64,000 nucleotides of DNA from Undibacterium pigrum (GCF_003201815.1 NZ_QJKB01000001.1:868001-932000), one strand, 5' to 3'. Shown: positions 44,291 to 55,046, counted from the first letter of the stretch. A program made the numbers and translations. The notes: generated by a model from the sequence alone, not told the origin.

Positions 44291-44614
44291 ATGGCTATCA
44301 CACTCACAGAAAAAGCGGCAAAACATGTGACCCGGTATATGGAACGTCGCGGCAAAGGCATAGGCCTGCGCTTTGGAGTACGTACAACTGGCTGCTCAGG
44401 CATGGCTTACAAGCTTGAGTATGTGGATGAAGTAGGTAATGACGACCAGATTTTTGAGTCACATGGCGTCAAGGTCTTCGTTGACCCGAAAAGCCTGCCT
44501 TACATCGACGGCACTGAACTGGATTTTGCCCGCGAAGGCTTGAACGAAGGTTTTAAATTCTACAACCCCAACGTCAAGGACGAATGTGGTTGTGGCGAAA
44601 GCTTCAGGATTTAA
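44291..44614 (+). CDS. iscA: A-type iron-sulfur carrier IscA
   Basis: A 107-residue A-type carrier. The ATG at 44291 gives the usual [13 protein letters not shown] start; a GTG at 44270 is in frame. The three Cys are in TTGCSGMAY and ECGCGESF at the C-terminus. It transfers clusters to apo-proteins and follows iscU in the operon. Confidence 0.96.
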   Translation: MAITLTEKAAKHVTRYMERRGKGIGLRFGVRTTGCSGMAYKLEYVDEVGNDDQIFESHGVKVFVDPKSLPYIDGTELDFAREGLNEGFKFYNPNVKDECGCGESFRI

Positions 44615-44625
44615 GGTTAGTGCAG

Positions 44626-45129
44626 ATGCAGAATCATTTTGAGCTGTTTCAGTTGCCGCAGCAGTTTGCACTCGATCAGGGACAATTGGATGCAGCTTAC
44701 CGTGAAGTGCAAAATCGCGTACATCCGGACAAGTTTGTGCAAGCCAGCGAAGCTGAAAAACGCGTCGCCATGCAATGGGCCACCAGAGCCAATGAAGCTT
44801 ACCAGACCCTGAAAAAACCTCTGAAACGCGCACGCTATCTATGTGAGCTGCAAGGCGTGGATTTACAGACAGAATCCAATACATCCATGCCTGCTGCGTT
44901 TTTGATGCAGCAGATGGAGTGGCGCGAAGCATTTGATGAGGCACGCCAGGGCAAGAATGAAGCCGCCCTGTTACGTCTTGAACGTGAGCTGAACAGTGCA
45001 TTAAGAGCGCAATTGCATGCCGTTGGCAACTCGATTGATCTTGGTAATTTTCAAGAAGCTGCACTGCAAATCCGTACCTGCATGTTCCTGGAAAAATTTA
45101 TTGCAGATATCGCTGCGCTCGAAGAGTAA
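44626..45129 (+). CDS. hscB: Co-chaperone HscB
   Basis: A 167-residue J-protein that delivers IscU to HscA. The J domain (about 1-75) contains the HPD motif in RVHPDKFV. The C-terminal helical domain binds IscU. The ATG at 44626 begins QNHFELFQLP, the standard start; it follows iscA by 11 bases. Confidence 0.96.
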   Translation: MQNHFELFQLPQQFALDQGQLDAAYREVQNRVHPDKFVQASEAEKRVAMQWATRANEAYQTLKKPLKRARYLCELQGVDLQTESNTSMPAAFLMQQMEWREAFDEARQGKNEAALLRLERELNSALRAQLHAVGNSIDLGNFQEAALQIRTCMFLEKFIADIAALEE

Positions 45130-45201
45130 TTTCGAATAACCCGGCAAATCTGCCATCGCTGATTTGCTTTTTTTGGGGATGCCTTGCCATCCCACCTCAT
45201 C

Positions 45202-47067
45202 ATGGCATTACTGCAGATTTCTGAACCTGGCATGTCCACCGCTCCACACCAGCACAGGTTGGCAGTCGGCATAGACCTTGGCACCACCAACTCCCTGGTA
45301 GCAACCGTACGCAACAGTATCCCTGAAGTGCTGAACGATGAAGAAGGTCGCCCGCTGCTGCCTTCAGTAGTACGCTATCTGCCAAATGGCCATGCGCATA
45401 TAGGCTTCAAGGCACAGGCTGAACAAAGTAATGACCCCAGAAATACCATCGCTTCCGTCAAGCGCTTCATGGGGCGAGGCTTGAAAGACATAGCCTATGC
45501 TGAAAACCTGCCCTATGATTTTCATGATGAACCCGGCATGGTGCAGATCAAAACTGTCGCTGGCATTAAAAGCCCGGTAGAAGTATCAGCGCAAATTCTG
45601 GCAACACTGCGCCAGCAGGCAGAGGATGCTCTGGGCGATGACCTGGTAGGTGCTGTCATCACCGTCCCTGCTTATTTCGATGATGCACAAAGACAAGCCA
45701 CCAAAGACGCCGCAAAACTGGCTGGCCTGAATGTCTTGCGTTTGCTGAATGAACCTACCGCTGCAGCAATTGCCTATGGCCTGGATAATTCTTCAGAAGG
45801 CATCTATGCCGTCTATGATCTTGGCGGTGGTACTTTCGACATCTCCATCCTGAAGATGAGCAAAGGCGTATTTGAAGTTCTGGCTACTGGCGGTGACTCC
45901 GCCCTCGGTGGCGATGATTTTGATCACCGCCTGTTTTGCTGGATATTGCAAGAATCTAAACTGCCCCCTTTGTCCGACGAAGACACCAGCGCACTGATGG
46001 TCAAGGCACGCGAAGCCAAAGAAATTTTGTCCAGCAAGCCAAGTACTTTTATTGATGCAAAGCTCAATTCTGGTGAGTCTGTACATCTGCAAATCAGTGC
46101 AGCAGCATTTGCGGAGATGACGCAAAACCTGGTCGTAAAAACCACGACGCCTTGCCGCAAGGCCCTGCGCGACGCCGGCCTGACGGTAGATGATATTGAT
46201 GGAGTGGTACTGGTGGGTGGCGCGACACGCATGCCGCATGTACGCAAGGCTGTTGGTGAATTTTTCCAGACCACGCCATTGGCAAACATTGATCCAGACA
46301 AAGTGGTAGCACTCGGTGCAGCAATACAGGCCAACCTGCTGGCTGGCAATCGCGCTCCCGGTGATGACTGGCTATTGCTGGATGTGATCCCGCTGTCACT
46401 GGGCATCGAAACCATGGGTGGACTGGCTGAAAAAGTTATCCCTCGTAATTCCACTATCCCCTGCGCCCGCGCGCAGGAATTTACCACTTTCAAGGATGGG
46501 CAAACTGCCATGGCCATCCATGTAGTGCAGGGTGAACGTGAACTGGTGAGCGAATGCCGCTCGCTGGCGCGCTTTGAATTGCGCGGCATACCTCCCATGG
46601 CTGCAGGCGCTGCCCGCATCCGCATCACTTATCAGGTAGATGCAGATGGCTTACTGTCTGTGTCGGCGCGTGAATTGCGCTCTGGCGTGGAAGCTGCGAT
46701 CACGGTCAAACCATCTTATGGCCTGGCCGATGATGAAATCACACGCATGTTGCAAGATTCATTTACTTCTGCGGATGCCGATATGCAGGAACGTGCATTG
46801 CGTGAAGAAGTCGTCGAAGCTGAACGCATTTTGCTGGCGACCCAGTCTGCCCTGAATGGCGACGCCCAATTGCTGAGCGATGCAGAGCAAAGCCAGATCA
46901 TGGAATTGATGGATCAGGTCAGCAAGTTGAAGGATGGCAAAGATCATCAGTTACTCCACGCTGCTATCACTGCACTCGCCGATGGCACGGAAGAATTTGC
47001 TGCACGTCGCATGGATCAAAGCGTGCGCAGTGCATTGGCCGGAAAAAAACTGGATGAGATTACCTGA
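45202..47067 (+). CDS. hscA: Hsp70-type chaperone HscA
   Basis: A 621-residue Hsp70 specialised for cluster release from IscU. The ATPase domain begins [16 protein letters not shown] near residue 30 and includes [14 protein letters not shown] and [11 protein letters not shown]. The substrate domain follows from about residue 395. The start at 45202 gives [14 protein letters not shown], seen in other Burkholderiales; an inner ATG (45232) is also possible. Confidence 0.96.
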   Translation: MALLQISEPGMSTAPHQHRLAVGIDLGTTNSLVATVRNSIPEVLNDEEGRPLLPSVVRYLPNGHAHIGFKAQAEQSNDPRNTIASVKRFMGRGLKDIAYAENLPYDFHDEPGMVQIKTVAGIKSPVEVSAQILATLRQQAEDALGDDLVGAVITVPAYFDDAQRQATKDAAKLAGLNVLRLLNEPTAAAIAYGLDNSSEGIYAVYDLGGGTFDISILKMSKGVFEVLATGGDSALGGDDFDHRLFCWILQESKLPPLSDEDTSALMVKAREAKEILSSKPSTFIDAKLNSGESVHLQISAAAFAEMTQNLVVKTTTPCRKALRDAGLTVDDIDGVVLVGGATRMPHVRKAVGEFFQTTPLANIDPDKVVALGAAIQANLLAGNRAPGDDWLLLDVIPLSLGIETMGGLAEKVIPRNSTIPCARAQEFTTFKDGQTAMAIHVVQGERELVSECRSLARFELRGIPPMAAGAARIRITYQVDADGLLSVSARELRSGVEAAITVKPSYGLADDEITRMLQDSFTSADADMQERALREEVVEAERILLATQSALNGDAQLLSDAEQSQIMELMDQVSKLKDGKDHQLLHAAITALADGTEEFAARRMDQSVRSALAGKKLDEIT

Positions 47068-47135
47068 GCGATATTGCCTCATACCGATCCAGACAACATT
47101 AATACATATTGAAATAGCCAGATTACGAGAATAAC

Positions 47136-47474
47136 ATGCCACAAATTATTGTCTTGCCCCACCCCCAGCTTTGCCCCGAAGGAACTGTGATTGATGCCCC
47201 TGAAGGCAAATCTTTATGCGAGGCACTGGTTGAAAGCGATGTCGAAATCGAACATGCCTGTGAAATGTCTTGCGCCTGCACCACTTGTCACGTGGTCATA
47301 CGCGAAGGTTTTAGTTCACTGAATGAGTCTACGGATGATGAAGAAGACTTGCTGGATGCCGCCTGGGGCTTGGAAGCAACGTCGCGCCTGTCTTGCCAGG
47401 TTAAATTGGGCAAACAGGATATCACCATAGAAATCCCAAAATACACCATTAACCACGCACGCGAAAATCATTAA
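47136..47474 (+). CDS. fdx: ISC-type [2Fe-2S] ferredoxin
   Basis: A 112-residue adrenodoxin-like ferredoxin. Cluster ligands are in HACEMSCACTTCHVVI and RLSCQVKLG. It supplies electrons for cluster assembly on IscU. It is preceded by hscA and followed by iscX in the usual order. Confidence 0.96.
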   Translation: MPQIIVLPHPQLCPEGTVIDAPEGKSLCEALVESDVEIEHACEMSCACTTCHVVIREGFSSLNESTDDEEDLLDAAWGLEATSRLSCQVKLGKQDITIEIPKYTINHARENH

Positions 47475-47522
47475 CACTGTTTTTTGCACCTGCAGTGGTA
47501 TCGACACTAAGTGGAGCACAGC

Positions 47523-47717
47523 ATGAAATGGATAGATACCTTCAGAATCGCTGAAGTACTTTGCGATAAATTTCCTGATGTTGATCCACTGACAGTACGC
47601 TTCACAGACCTGCATAACTGGATCGTCGATCTGGAAGAATTTGACGACGACCATATGCGCGGTGGAGAAAAGGTATTAGAAGCCATACAAATGGCCTGGA
47701 TAGACGAAACCAGATAA
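47523..47717 (+). CDS. iscX: IscX (YfhJ) iron-sulfur accessory protein
   Basis: A 64-residue acidic protein that binds IscS and iron and tunes its activity. GTGGAGCACAGC precedes the ATG at 47523. The sequence KWIDTFRIAEVLCDKFPDVD and the FTDLHNWI segment are typical. It closes the isc operon. Confidence 0.95.
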   Translation: MKWIDTFRIAEVLCDKFPDVDPLTVRFTDLHNWIVDLEEFDDDHMRGGEKVLEAIQMAWIDETR

Positions 47718-47822
47718 TCCTAAACATACTCTCTTAAAGGCATGCAAAGCTACCGCTTCAAACAACAATTTGCCCATTTTTGGACATTTGGACACACAGA
47801 GTGAACACTCAAGAATCATAAC

Positions 47823-47851
47823 TTGCTGAAACGCAAAAAACCTTTTAGTAT
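47823..47851 (+). promoter_or_regulatory. Candidate promoter for the orphan histidine kinase
   Basis: TTGCTG (47823-47828) and TAGTAT (47846-47851) are 17 bases apart, in the 263-base gap after iscX. Pattern only. Confidence 0.4.
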
Positions 47852-47980
47852 TTTAGAATTGTTTGTGCGGTCATCAAACATGGTTATCCGTGTCTGAGCT
47901 GTAAATGAATGTCTGGCGAGGAATTGCATACTACCCCGCCGGGCTATACCTTTTGGGAAGTGTTGCACAAGGACCACGCA

Positions 47981-49594
47981 ATGCAGTTTCGACATCTTTT
48001 ATCTGCACTACGCCGCCGAATCACGCTGAGACTGGCGATTATTCTGGCTGTTGTATTCGGATTGACCGTCCCCGCTGCCATACTCATCCCCTATCACCTG
48101 CATACGATAGAAACTGCAGCTCAACTCAGAAACGCAGAAGATCATAATCGTCTGGTAGAAATTCTTTCCGTTATCCTGAGTGAACCTCTCTGGCAAATCA
48201 CGCCAGAAATTGCCAATATCTCCAGTGAAGTCGTGTACTCGGATCCCAGGGTGGCAACCATAGAAGTGATTACCCTGCCCGACCGCAAGGAATTCATCAA
48301 AAACGATACCCGCAAACAAACTCAAAAAGGCCCCTTCACCAGCATGGTCAGGGAGATCAAGCACGGTGGTCAGGTCATAGGTCAGGTCAGACTGACGTTG
48401 GCTGAAGATTTATTGCAAGAGAGTTTGGCATCTGACTTCCGGCGCTACGTCACAACAGCTGTACTTTCGCTGATACTGGCCATCCTGTTTATTCTGGTGG
48501 TATTGCAATGGCGTCTGGTACAACCTGTCAGGATATTGATGGGCGAATCCGACCGACTGGCGAATGGTGAATTGAATGATCCTATTGCACTCAACCGGGA
48601 AGACGAACTGGGTCATCTGGCAACCAGCCTGGAAGCCACTCGACAGGCGTTGCAAAGGTCATTTGGTGAACTGGAAATCAAGAATCAACAATTGCTTGAA
48701 TACTCAGGAACTCTGGAATCCAAAGTCAGACAGCGCACGCAAGAACTGGAAACAGTCAATCAAAACCTCGAGGCTGCTTTAAGCAATGTGAATTCTGCAC
48801 AGGCAGAATTGGCCAGAGTAGAACGCATGGCTGCACTAGGCTCCATGGTGGCTGGCGTTGCACATGAACTCAATACCCCACTTGGTAATTGCCTGCTGGT
48901 TGCCAGTACGCTGGAAGAAGAAACTCGAAACCTGGTCAGAATGGTTGAAGAAGGCAAGATGAAACGCTCTGACCTGACCCGCTATGCGACTACGGCCGTA
49001 GACTCGACCAAACTACTGTTGCGCGGCCTCCAGCAATCTGCCCATCTGGTTGGCGATTTCAAGCAAGTTGCTGTTGATCAGTCCAGCGCCCAACGCAGAC
49101 AGTTTGCCTTATTGGTCATGCTGCAAGAGCTGACTGCCCTGCTGCACTCCAGTTTGCGCAAAACTCCTTTTACTCTCGAACTCGATATTCCTGGCGAGAT
49201 ACAACTCGACAGTTATCCTGGATTGCTGGGCCAAGTCTTTACCAACCTGGTCAACAATGCAGTCGCACACGGCCTGGAGGGTCGCGAAGAAGGACATATG
49301 CGCTGCACGGCAGAACAACACGGTGACCATGTACTTATTGTCTTTGAAGACAATGGCAAAGGTATTTCAGCCGACATCATCAATAGAATCTTTGAACCCT
49401 TCTTCACCACCAAGTTTGGCCAGGGTGGTAGCGGCCTGGGCCTGAGCATTACTTTCAATATCATTTCCAATGTACTGGGCGGTAGCATTCACGCTTCCAG
49501 CATTGTTGGCCAGGGCACCAGATTTGAAATCAAATTACCATTGGTAGCCCCGGGCGAACCTGAATCCAGCAATCCCCTGCTAAGCAAACGCTGA
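47981..49594 (+). CDS. Orphan sensor histidine kinase
   Basis: A 537-residue membrane kinase. Helices near residues 15-37 and 157-176 enclose a periplasmic sensor of about 120 residues. HAMP (about 177-228), a coiled coil, the H-box VAHELNTPLG with His 295, the N-box NLVNNAVAHG, EDNGKGI and GSGLGLSI follow. The start at 47981 has GGACCACGCA before it; an ATG at 47909 is in frame. No response regulator is adjacent, so the output is unknown. Confidence 0.88.
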   Translation: MQFRHLLSALRRRITLRLAIILAVVFGLTVPAAILIPYHLHTIETAAQLRNAEDHNRLVEILSVILSEPLWQITPEIANISSEVVYSDPRVATIEVITLPDRKEFIKNDTRKQTQKGPFTSMVREIKHGGQVIGQVRLTLAEDLLQESLASDFRRYVTTAVLSLILAILFILVVLQWRLVQPVRILMGESDRLANGELNDPIALNREDELGHLATSLEATRQALQRSFGELEIKNQQLLEYSGTLESKVRQRTQELETVNQNLEAALSNVNSAQAELARVERMAALGSMVAGVAHELNTPLGNCLLVASTLEEETRNLVRMVEEGKMKRSDLTRYATTAVDSTKLLLRGLQQSAHLVGDFKQVAVDQSSAQRRQFALLVMLQELTALLHSSLRKTPFTLELDIPGEIQLDSYPGLLGQVFTNLVNNAVAHGLEGREEGHMRCTAEQHGDHVLIVFEDNGKGISADIINRIFEPFFTTKFGQGGSGLGLSITFNIISNVLGGSIHASSIVGQGTRFEIKLPLVAPGEPESSNPLLSKR

Positions 49595-49771
49595 ACCAGT
49601 AAGCGATGAGCGAACAAGCACCAGTTCAAACTGCCCGGACAGACAAAGCATAAGGTTTGTCCGACCGCTTTTACTTTGTTATTACAATCCAATCAAGTAG
49701 ATTCTCTCGCCCTAAGGTATACTAGCGTCTTAAATAACTTAGCAATTCAACATAGCAATTTATTACGCATC

Positions 49772-50566
49772 ATGCACCAATACCTTGACTTCATGCGCCA
49801 TGTGAAAGAGCACGGCACTCAAAAAACTGACAGAACCGGCACGGGCACTGTGTCCGTCTTTGGTTATCAGATGCGCTTTGATCTGAGCAAGGGCTTTCCA
49901 TTGGTGACGACCAAGAAGCTGCACCTTAAATCCATCGTCCATGAACTCATCTGGTTTTTGGCTGGCTCTACCAATATCAAATACCTGACAGACAATGGTG
50001 TCTCGATCTGGAATGAATGGGCGGATACCAATGGTGATCTTGGCCCGGTCTACGGTTCGCAATGGCGCAACTGGCCTACACCTTCTGGCGAACATATAGA
50101 TCAAATCAAGCAAGTCATAGAACAGATACGCAATAATCCAGATTCACGCCGCCTCATCGTCTCTGCCTGGAATGTCGCTGACATCCCGCAAATGAAGCTG
50201 CCTCCCTGCCATATGATGTTTCAGTTTTATGTGGCTGATGGCAAATTGTCTTGTCAGTTATATCAGCGTAGCGCCGACATCTTTTTGGGTGTGCCTTTTA
50301 ATATTGCGTCGTATGCCTTGCTAACCCATATGGTGGCGCAACAGACCGGCCTGGAAGTTGGCGATTTTATCTGGACTGGCGGTGACTGCCACTTGTATTC
50401 CAATCACATGGATCAAGTTAACGAACAGTTATCACGCAGCACTTTGCCGCTGGCGCAATTAATCATCAAGCGCAAACCTGAATCCATCTTTGGTTATCAG
50501 TTTGATGATTTTGAGTTTACCAATTATCAGTTCCACCCTGCCATCAAAGCACCTGTTGCAGTTTAA
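49772..50566 (+). CDS. thyA: Thymidylate synthase
   Basis: A 264-residue enzyme, the same length as E. coli ThyA, converting dUMP to dTMP with methylene-tetrahydrofolate. The catalytic Cys is in [13 protein letters not shown], and [17 protein letters not shown] and [14 protein letters not shown] are diagnostic. The ATG at 49772 starts [10 protein letters not shown]; the frame is open upstream. A TATACT box lies 48 bases before. folA follows after 11 bases. Confidence 0.97.
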   Translation: MHQYLDFMRHVKEHGTQKTDRTGTGTVSVFGYQMRFDLSKGFPLVTTKKLHLKSIVHELIWFLAGSTNIKYLTDNGVSIWNEWADTNGDLGPVYGSQWRNWPTPSGEHIDQIKQVIEQIRNNPDSRRLIVSAWNVADIPQMKLPPCHMMFQFYVADGKLSCQLYQRSADIFLGVPFNIASYALLTHMVAQQTGLEVGDFIWTGGDCHLYSNHMDQVNEQLSRSTLPLAQLIIKRKPESIFGYQFDDFEFTNYQFHPAIKAPVAV

Positions 50567-50577
50567 GCCCTGGATTC

Positions 50578-51066
50578 ATGAGTATGTCATCTTTAAGTAT
50601 TATCGTTGCAACCGATTCCAAGCTGGGCATAGGCGTGGACAATAAATTGCCATGGCATTTGCCTGAGGATCTGGCCCATTTCAAGCGCACGACCAGTGGT
50701 CATGCCATCATCATGGGCCGGAAGACGTTTGAGTCCATAGGCCGACCATTGCCAAACAGGCGCAATATTGTAGTCACGCGCAATCACGAATGGCAGCATG
50801 CAGGCGTGGAAACGATCAGTTCACTTGAGGCCGCCCGTGCTTTGCTGAACGATGACCGCGCTTACATTATTGGTGGCGCGGAAATTTACCAGCAAAGCAT
50901 GGAGCTGGCCAATGAACTGGTCGTGACTGAGATACAACAGGAATTTGCATGTGATGCTTTTTTCCCAGCAATCAATCCACTACTATGGAAAGAGACGGGA
51001 AGAGAAAAACATTACTCTGAAGAAAAAAATTTACATTTCGCATTTGTCACTTATAAAAAGAATTAG
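50578..51066 (+). CDS. folA: Dihydrofolate reductase
   Basis: A 162-residue enzyme that regenerates tetrahydrofolate after ThyA. IIVATDSKLGIGVDNKLPWHLPEDLAHFKRTT (read as two segments) holds the substrate Asp/Glu region, GRKTFESIGRPLPNR the NADPH and folate part, and IIGGAEIYQQSM the late Gly-Gly. Two ATGs (50578, 50584) are possible. It is coupled to thyA, the usual pairing. Confidence 0.95.
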   Translation: MSMSSLSIIVATDSKLGIGVDNKLPWHLPEDLAHFKRTTSGHAIIMGRKTFESIGRPLPNRRNIVVTRNHEWQHAGVETISSLEAARALLNDDRAYIIGGAEIYQQSMELANELVVTEIQQEFACDAFFPAINPLLWKETGREKHYSEEKNLHFAFVTYKKN

Positions 51067-51073
51067 GATTACT

Positions 51074-51643
51074 ATGTCAGGACACGGTTTTCACGTACAT
51101 GGACCTCACGACCATGAATTGGAGCATGCTGCGCACGGCAATGATGACTTTGCCAGTAAAATTGCGGTAATGACTGCCATTATGGCAACAGTAGGCGCAT
51201 TGTTTGGCTACGAAGGTGGTGCGACACAGAATGATGCTGCCATGTTCAAAAATGAATCTGCCATTAAAAAGACAGAAGCATCGAACCAATGGAATTTTTA
51301 TCAGTCGAAGTCGAGCAAGCAGAATCTGGCGGAATTGGCAATGGTAATACCTGGTGCCGATGTCGCGAAATATAAAGCAGATGTCGAGCGCTATAAATCG
51401 GAAAAAGAAAAGATTAAGAAAGACGCTGAAGCCCTGGAAGAAGAAAGCAAGACATGGGAGCACAAGTCTGAAGCAGCACTGCATCAACATCATCGCTGGG
51501 CCCAAGCCATGACAGCGGTGCAAATTGCCATATCCCTGGCAGCAATCACTTTGCTGACCAAGAAAAAATGGTTGCAATATGCATCATACGGCGTGGCTGG
51601 AGTTGGTGTAGTACTGGCAGGACTTGCAGCTCTCCACATTTAA
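51074..51643 (+). CDS. DUF4337 family membrane protein
   Basis: A 189-residue protein. A His-rich N-terminus (GHGFHVHGPHDHELEHAAHG) precedes a membrane helix (VMTAIMATVGALFGY), a long charged coiled coil (about 65-140) and two C-terminal helices. This is the DUF4337 arrangement; no function is known. It starts 7 bases after folA, so it probably shares its transcript. The His-rich start might bind metal. Confidence 0.8.
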   Translation: MSGHGFHVHGPHDHELEHAAHGNDDFASKIAVMTAIMATVGALFGYEGGATQNDAAMFKNESAIKKTEASNQWNFYQSKSSKQNLAELAMVIPGADVAKYKADVERYKSEKEKIKKDAEALEEESKTWEHKSEAALHQHHRWAQAMTAVQIAISLAAITLLTKKKWLQYASYGVAGVGVVLAGLAALHI

Positions 51644-51659
51644 TAAAGACGAGAACATA

Positions 51660-52448
51660 ATGAAAAAAATACTCGGTATCACATTATTGGCGATGGCTTG
51701 CTCAGCGGGAGCACAGACTTCACAATTTGTGCAACTGGTTCCCACTAGCTACCTGCCCAAGGATGTCAACTTCTCTCTGGGCGCTGTTGCGCTCAGTATG
51801 CCAAAGTACACGGGTTCTGATGAGCGCCGTCTGGCTGCTTACCCCATGTTTGACGCGCAATGGAAAAACGGCGCTTTCTTTAGTGCCGTGAATGGCCTGG
51901 GCTATAATTTCTCCAAAGATGCAAGCCTGCAGTATGGCTTGCGCATGTCTTTGGAAGCTGCCCGTGATGAGTCGCGCTCTGGCAAACTGCGCGGCCTGGG
52001 CGATGTCAATACGGCGATTGAGCCAGGTGCCTTCCTGAATTTCAATCTGGATCAAAATTTTTCTCTGGCTTCGTCCGTACGATATGGCTCTGGTCTTGAT
52101 CACAATGGCGTACAAGTCAGCTTTGGCGCGCGCGCGACTACTTTATTGAGTCCACAACATAGATTGTCAGCCAGCATAGGTGCAAACTGGGTTAACTCTG
52201 CCTACATGCAGTCTTACTATGGTGTGACTGCTGCGCAATCTGTAGCTAGCGGCTATGCTCAGTACACACCATCGTCAGGCATTTCTGATATCAAGCTGGG
52301 CGCCAGCTGGCACTGGAATATCGATAGCAACTGGTCGCTGACTACCGGTGCATCTGTCAGCCGCCTGAGTGGTGATGCTGGCAGAAGCCCATTTGTCTTC
52401 CAGAAAAATCCAGTCACGATCTTTTCTGCAGCAAGTTATCGCTTCTGA
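51660..52448 (+). CDS. MipA/OmpV family outer-membrane protein
   Basis: A 262-residue beta-barrel with a signal peptide (KKILGITLLAMACSAGAQ) and the family start FSLGAVALSMPKYTGSDERRLAAYPMFDAQW, read in segments. It ends in a C-terminal Phe (ASYRF), the outer-membrane assembly signal. Members interact with peptidoglycan enzymes or act in osmotic or antibiotic response. It follows the DUF4337 gene by 16 bases. Confidence 0.88.
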   Translation: MKKILGITLLAMACSAGAQTSQFVQLVPTSYLPKDVNFSLGAVALSMPKYTGSDERRLAAYPMFDAQWKNGAFFSAVNGLGYNFSKDASLQYGLRMSLEAARDESRSGKLRGLGDVNTAIEPGAFLNFNLDQNFSLASSVRYGSGLDHNGVQVSFGARATTLLSPQHRLSASIGANWVNSAYMQSYYGVTAAQSVASGYAQYTPSSGISDIKLGASWHWNIDSNWSLTTGASVSRLSGDAGRSPFVFQKNPVTIFSAASYRF

Positions 52449-52474
52449 CAATTATCATAGCAATTCTTGCCAGG

Positions 52475-52506
52475 AAAAAAGAGTGCTTATATGAGCACTC
52501 TTTTTT
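52475..52506 (+). terminator. Terminator after the MipA/OmpV gene
   Basis: AAAAAAGAGTGCT and AGCACTCTTTTTT form a perfect stem with a 6-base loop and a T-run. Confidence 0.9.
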
Positions 52507-52775
52507 ACTTTTTGCCTCGCTAAGCAACTGGATCGAGTTGAGAATTTATTGAATAAAATTCATTCTGAAGCACATTTTGCAATGCAAGATATGGCACAAC
52601 AACTGCTTTGATGACAATCAGATGAAATTTTGCATTTCCCAACCAAAAACAGCGATTTTTTCACATCAGCCCTCACATATCTGAGAGAATTCGCTTCTTT
52701 GAATTTTCGGCGCGCAAGCGGTTGATTTAACTTGCCCAGGCGTCTCCCTTGTAACAAGCTTTTTTGGAGACCTCC
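52507..52775. other. Gene-free stretch before the decarboxylase
   Basis: With the terminator the gap is 327 bases. The rest is A/T-rich leader for the decarboxylase. TGAATAAAATTCA (52550-52562) resembles an ArgR half-pair but with a 3-base, not 4-base, centre. TTTTGGAGACCTCC at the end is a strong ribosome binding site. No ORF is credible here. Confidence 0.6.
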
Positions 52776-55046
52776 ATGAAATTCCGCTTCCCCATCGTCA
52801 TCATCGACGAAGACTTCCGTTCTGAAAACACTTCCGGCCTGGGCATACGCGCACTTGCAGATGCCATAGAAAAAGAAGGTATGGAAGTACTGGGTGTGAC
52901 CAGCTATGGTGACTTATCCCAGTTTGCCCAACAACAATCCCGTGCCTCTGCCTTTATCCTGTCGATTGACGATGAAGAATTTGGCGATGGTACTGATGAA
53001 GAGACAGATTACGCCCTGAAGTCCCTGCGTGCCTTCGTAGAAGAAATTCGCTACAAAAATGCGGACATCCCAATTTACCTGTACGGTGAAACCCGCACCT
53101 CCCGCCATATTCCGAATGATATCCTGCGCGAATTGCACGGTTTCATTCACATGTTTGAAGATACGCCAGAGTTCGTGGCACGTCATATCATCCGTGAAGC
53201 ACGTTCTTACCTGGATGGCCTGGCACCGCCGTTTTTCCGCGCGCTGGTACATTACGCCAATGATGGCTCCTACTCCTGGCATTGCCCAGGCCACTCAGGT
53301 GGCGTGGCCTTCCTGAAGTCACCGATAGGCCAGATGTTCCATCAGTTTTTTGGTGAAAACATGTTGCGTGCTGACGTTTGTAATGCCGTTGAAGAACTGG
53401 GACAATTGCTCGATCATACCGGCCCGGTTGCCGCGTCTGAACGCAATGCCGCACGCATTTTCAATGCGGATCACTGCTACTTCGTGACCAATGGCACCTC
53501 GACCTCCAACAAGATGGTCTGGCATTCCACGGTTGCACCTGGCGACATCGTCGTGGTGGATCGTAACTGCCATAAATCCATTTTGCATTCCATCATCATG
53601 TGTGGTGCGATACCGGTTTTCCTTATGCCTACACGGAATCACCTGGGCATTATCGGCCCTATCCCGCTGGAAGAATTCAGCATGGAAAGCATACAGAAGA
53701 AGATAGAAGCCAATCCTTTTGCGCGCGAAGCCAAGAACAAGAAACCACGCATCCTGACTATCACCCAATCGACTTACGATGGCGTGCTGTACAACGTCGA
53801 AGTATTGAAAGACTTGCTGGATGGTGAAATCGACACCCTGCACTTTGACGAAGCCTGGTTGCCACACGCAACCTTTCATGACTTTTACAAAGACATGCAT
53901 GCCATTGGCAAAGACAGGCCACGTGCTAAGAAATCAATGATTTTCTCGACCCAGTCCACGCATAAACTGCTGGCTGGTATTTCGCAGGCATCGCAAATCC
54001 TGGTACGCGAATCCGAGACACGCAAGTTGGACCGTGACAGCTTCAATGAAGCTTACCTGATGCACACCTCAACATCGCCTCAGTACTCGATTATCGCCTC
54101 TTGCGATATCGCAGCAGCCATGATGGAAGCACCTGGCGGGACGGCACTGGTAGAAGAATCGATACTCGAGGCACTGGATTTCCGCCGCGCCATGCGCAAG
54201 GTAGATCAGGAATGGGGCAAGGACTGGTGGTTCCAGGTCTGGGGACCGGAAGAATTTGCAGCAGACGGCATAGGCTCACGCGAAGACTGGATGATACGCG
54301 CCGAAGATGACTGGCATGGCTTCGGCAAACTGGCACCAGGCTTCAATATGCTGGACCCGATCAAGGCCACCATCGTCACGCCTGGCCTATCCCTGGAAGG
54401 CAAGTTTGGCGAAACAGGCATCCCTGCCTCCATCGTTACCAAATACCTGGCTGAGCATGGCGTTATTGTTGAGAAATGCGGCCTGTACTCATTCTTCATC
54501 ATGTTCACCATCGGCATCACCAAGGGCCGCTGGAACACCTTGCTGACGGCCTTGCAACAGTTCAAGGACGATTACGACAAGAACCAGCCTATGTGGCGTA
54601 TCTTGCCGGAGTTTGCAGCCGCCAACCCTCGCTATGAAGGTGTTGGCCTGAAAGACCTGTGCCAGGGCATACATGAAGCCTATAAAGGGCATGATGTGGC
54701 ACGTCTGACGACAGAAATGTATTTGTCCGACATGCAGCCAGCGATGAAACCATCTGACGCATTCGCCATGATGGCCCACCGCGAAACTGAGCGCGTTTCG
54801 ATTGATGAACTTGAAGGTCGCGTTACGGCAATTCTGTTGACACCTTATCCACCAGGTATTCCACTGTTGATTCCAGGAGAACGTTTCAATCAGACTATTG
54901 TTGATTATCTGCGCTTCGTGCGCGACTTTAATGAACGTTTCCCTGGCTTCGAAACTGATTGCCATGGCCTGGTCAAAGCAGAAGTCGATGGCAAACGTGG
55001 CTATTTTGTTGATTGCGTTAAATCCACAGCAGAAGCCGGAAAGTAA
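52776..55046 (+). CDS. Arginine/lysine/ornithine decarboxylase, biodegradative PLP type
   Basis: A 756-residue fold-I PLP enzyme with an N-terminal receiver-like wing domain (about 1-135), the PLP domain with the Lys in STQSTHKLLAG, and a C-terminal domain. The family segments WHCPGHSGGVAFLKSP, FVTNGTSTSNKMV and LHFDEAWLPHATFH are present. Members make agmatine, cadaverine or putrescine and consume protons, giving acid resistance. I cannot decide between arginine and lysine. It is followed by a terminator and no antiporter gene. Confidence 0.92.
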   Translation: MKFRFPIVIIDEDFRSENTSGLGIRALADAIEKEGMEVLGVTSYGDLSQFAQQQSRASAFILSIDDEEFGDGTDEETDYALKSLRAFVEEIRYKNADIPIYLYGETRTSRHIPNDILRELHGFIHMFEDTPEFVARHIIREARSYLDGLAPPFFRALVHYANDGSYSWHCPGHSGGVAFLKSPIGQMFHQFFGENMLRADVCNAVEELGQLLDHTGPVAASERNAARIFNADHCYFVTNGTSTSNKMVWHSTVAPGDIVVVDRNCHKSILHSIIMCGAIPVFLMPTRNHLGIIGPIPLEEFSMESIQKKIEANPFAREAKNKKPRILTITQSTYDGVLYNVEVLKDLLDGEIDTLHFDEAWLPHATFHDFYKDMHAIGKDRPRAKKSMIFSTQSTHKLLAGISQASQILVRESETRKLDRDSFNEAYLMHTSTSPQYSIIASCDIAAAMMEAPGGTALVEESILEALDFRRAMRKVDQEWGKDWWFQVWGPEEFAADGIGSREDWMIRAEDDWHGFGKLAPGFNMLDPIKATIVTPGLSLEGKFGETGIPASIVTKYLAEHGVIVEKCGLYSFFIMFTIGITKGRWNTLLTALQQFKDDYDKNQPMWRILPEFAAANPRYEGVGLKDLCQGIHEAYKGHDVARLTTEMYLSDMQPAMKPSDAFAMMAHRETERVSIDELEGRVTAILLTPYPPGIPLLIPGERFNQTIVDYLRFVRDFNERFPGFETDCHGLVKAEVDGKRGYFVDCVKSTAEAGK

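Noticed and set aside
52550-52562. ArgR box before the decarboxylase (TGAATAAAATTCA)
   Set aside because: The centre is one base too short, only one copy is seen, and such A/T-rich palindromes arise by chance in leaders.
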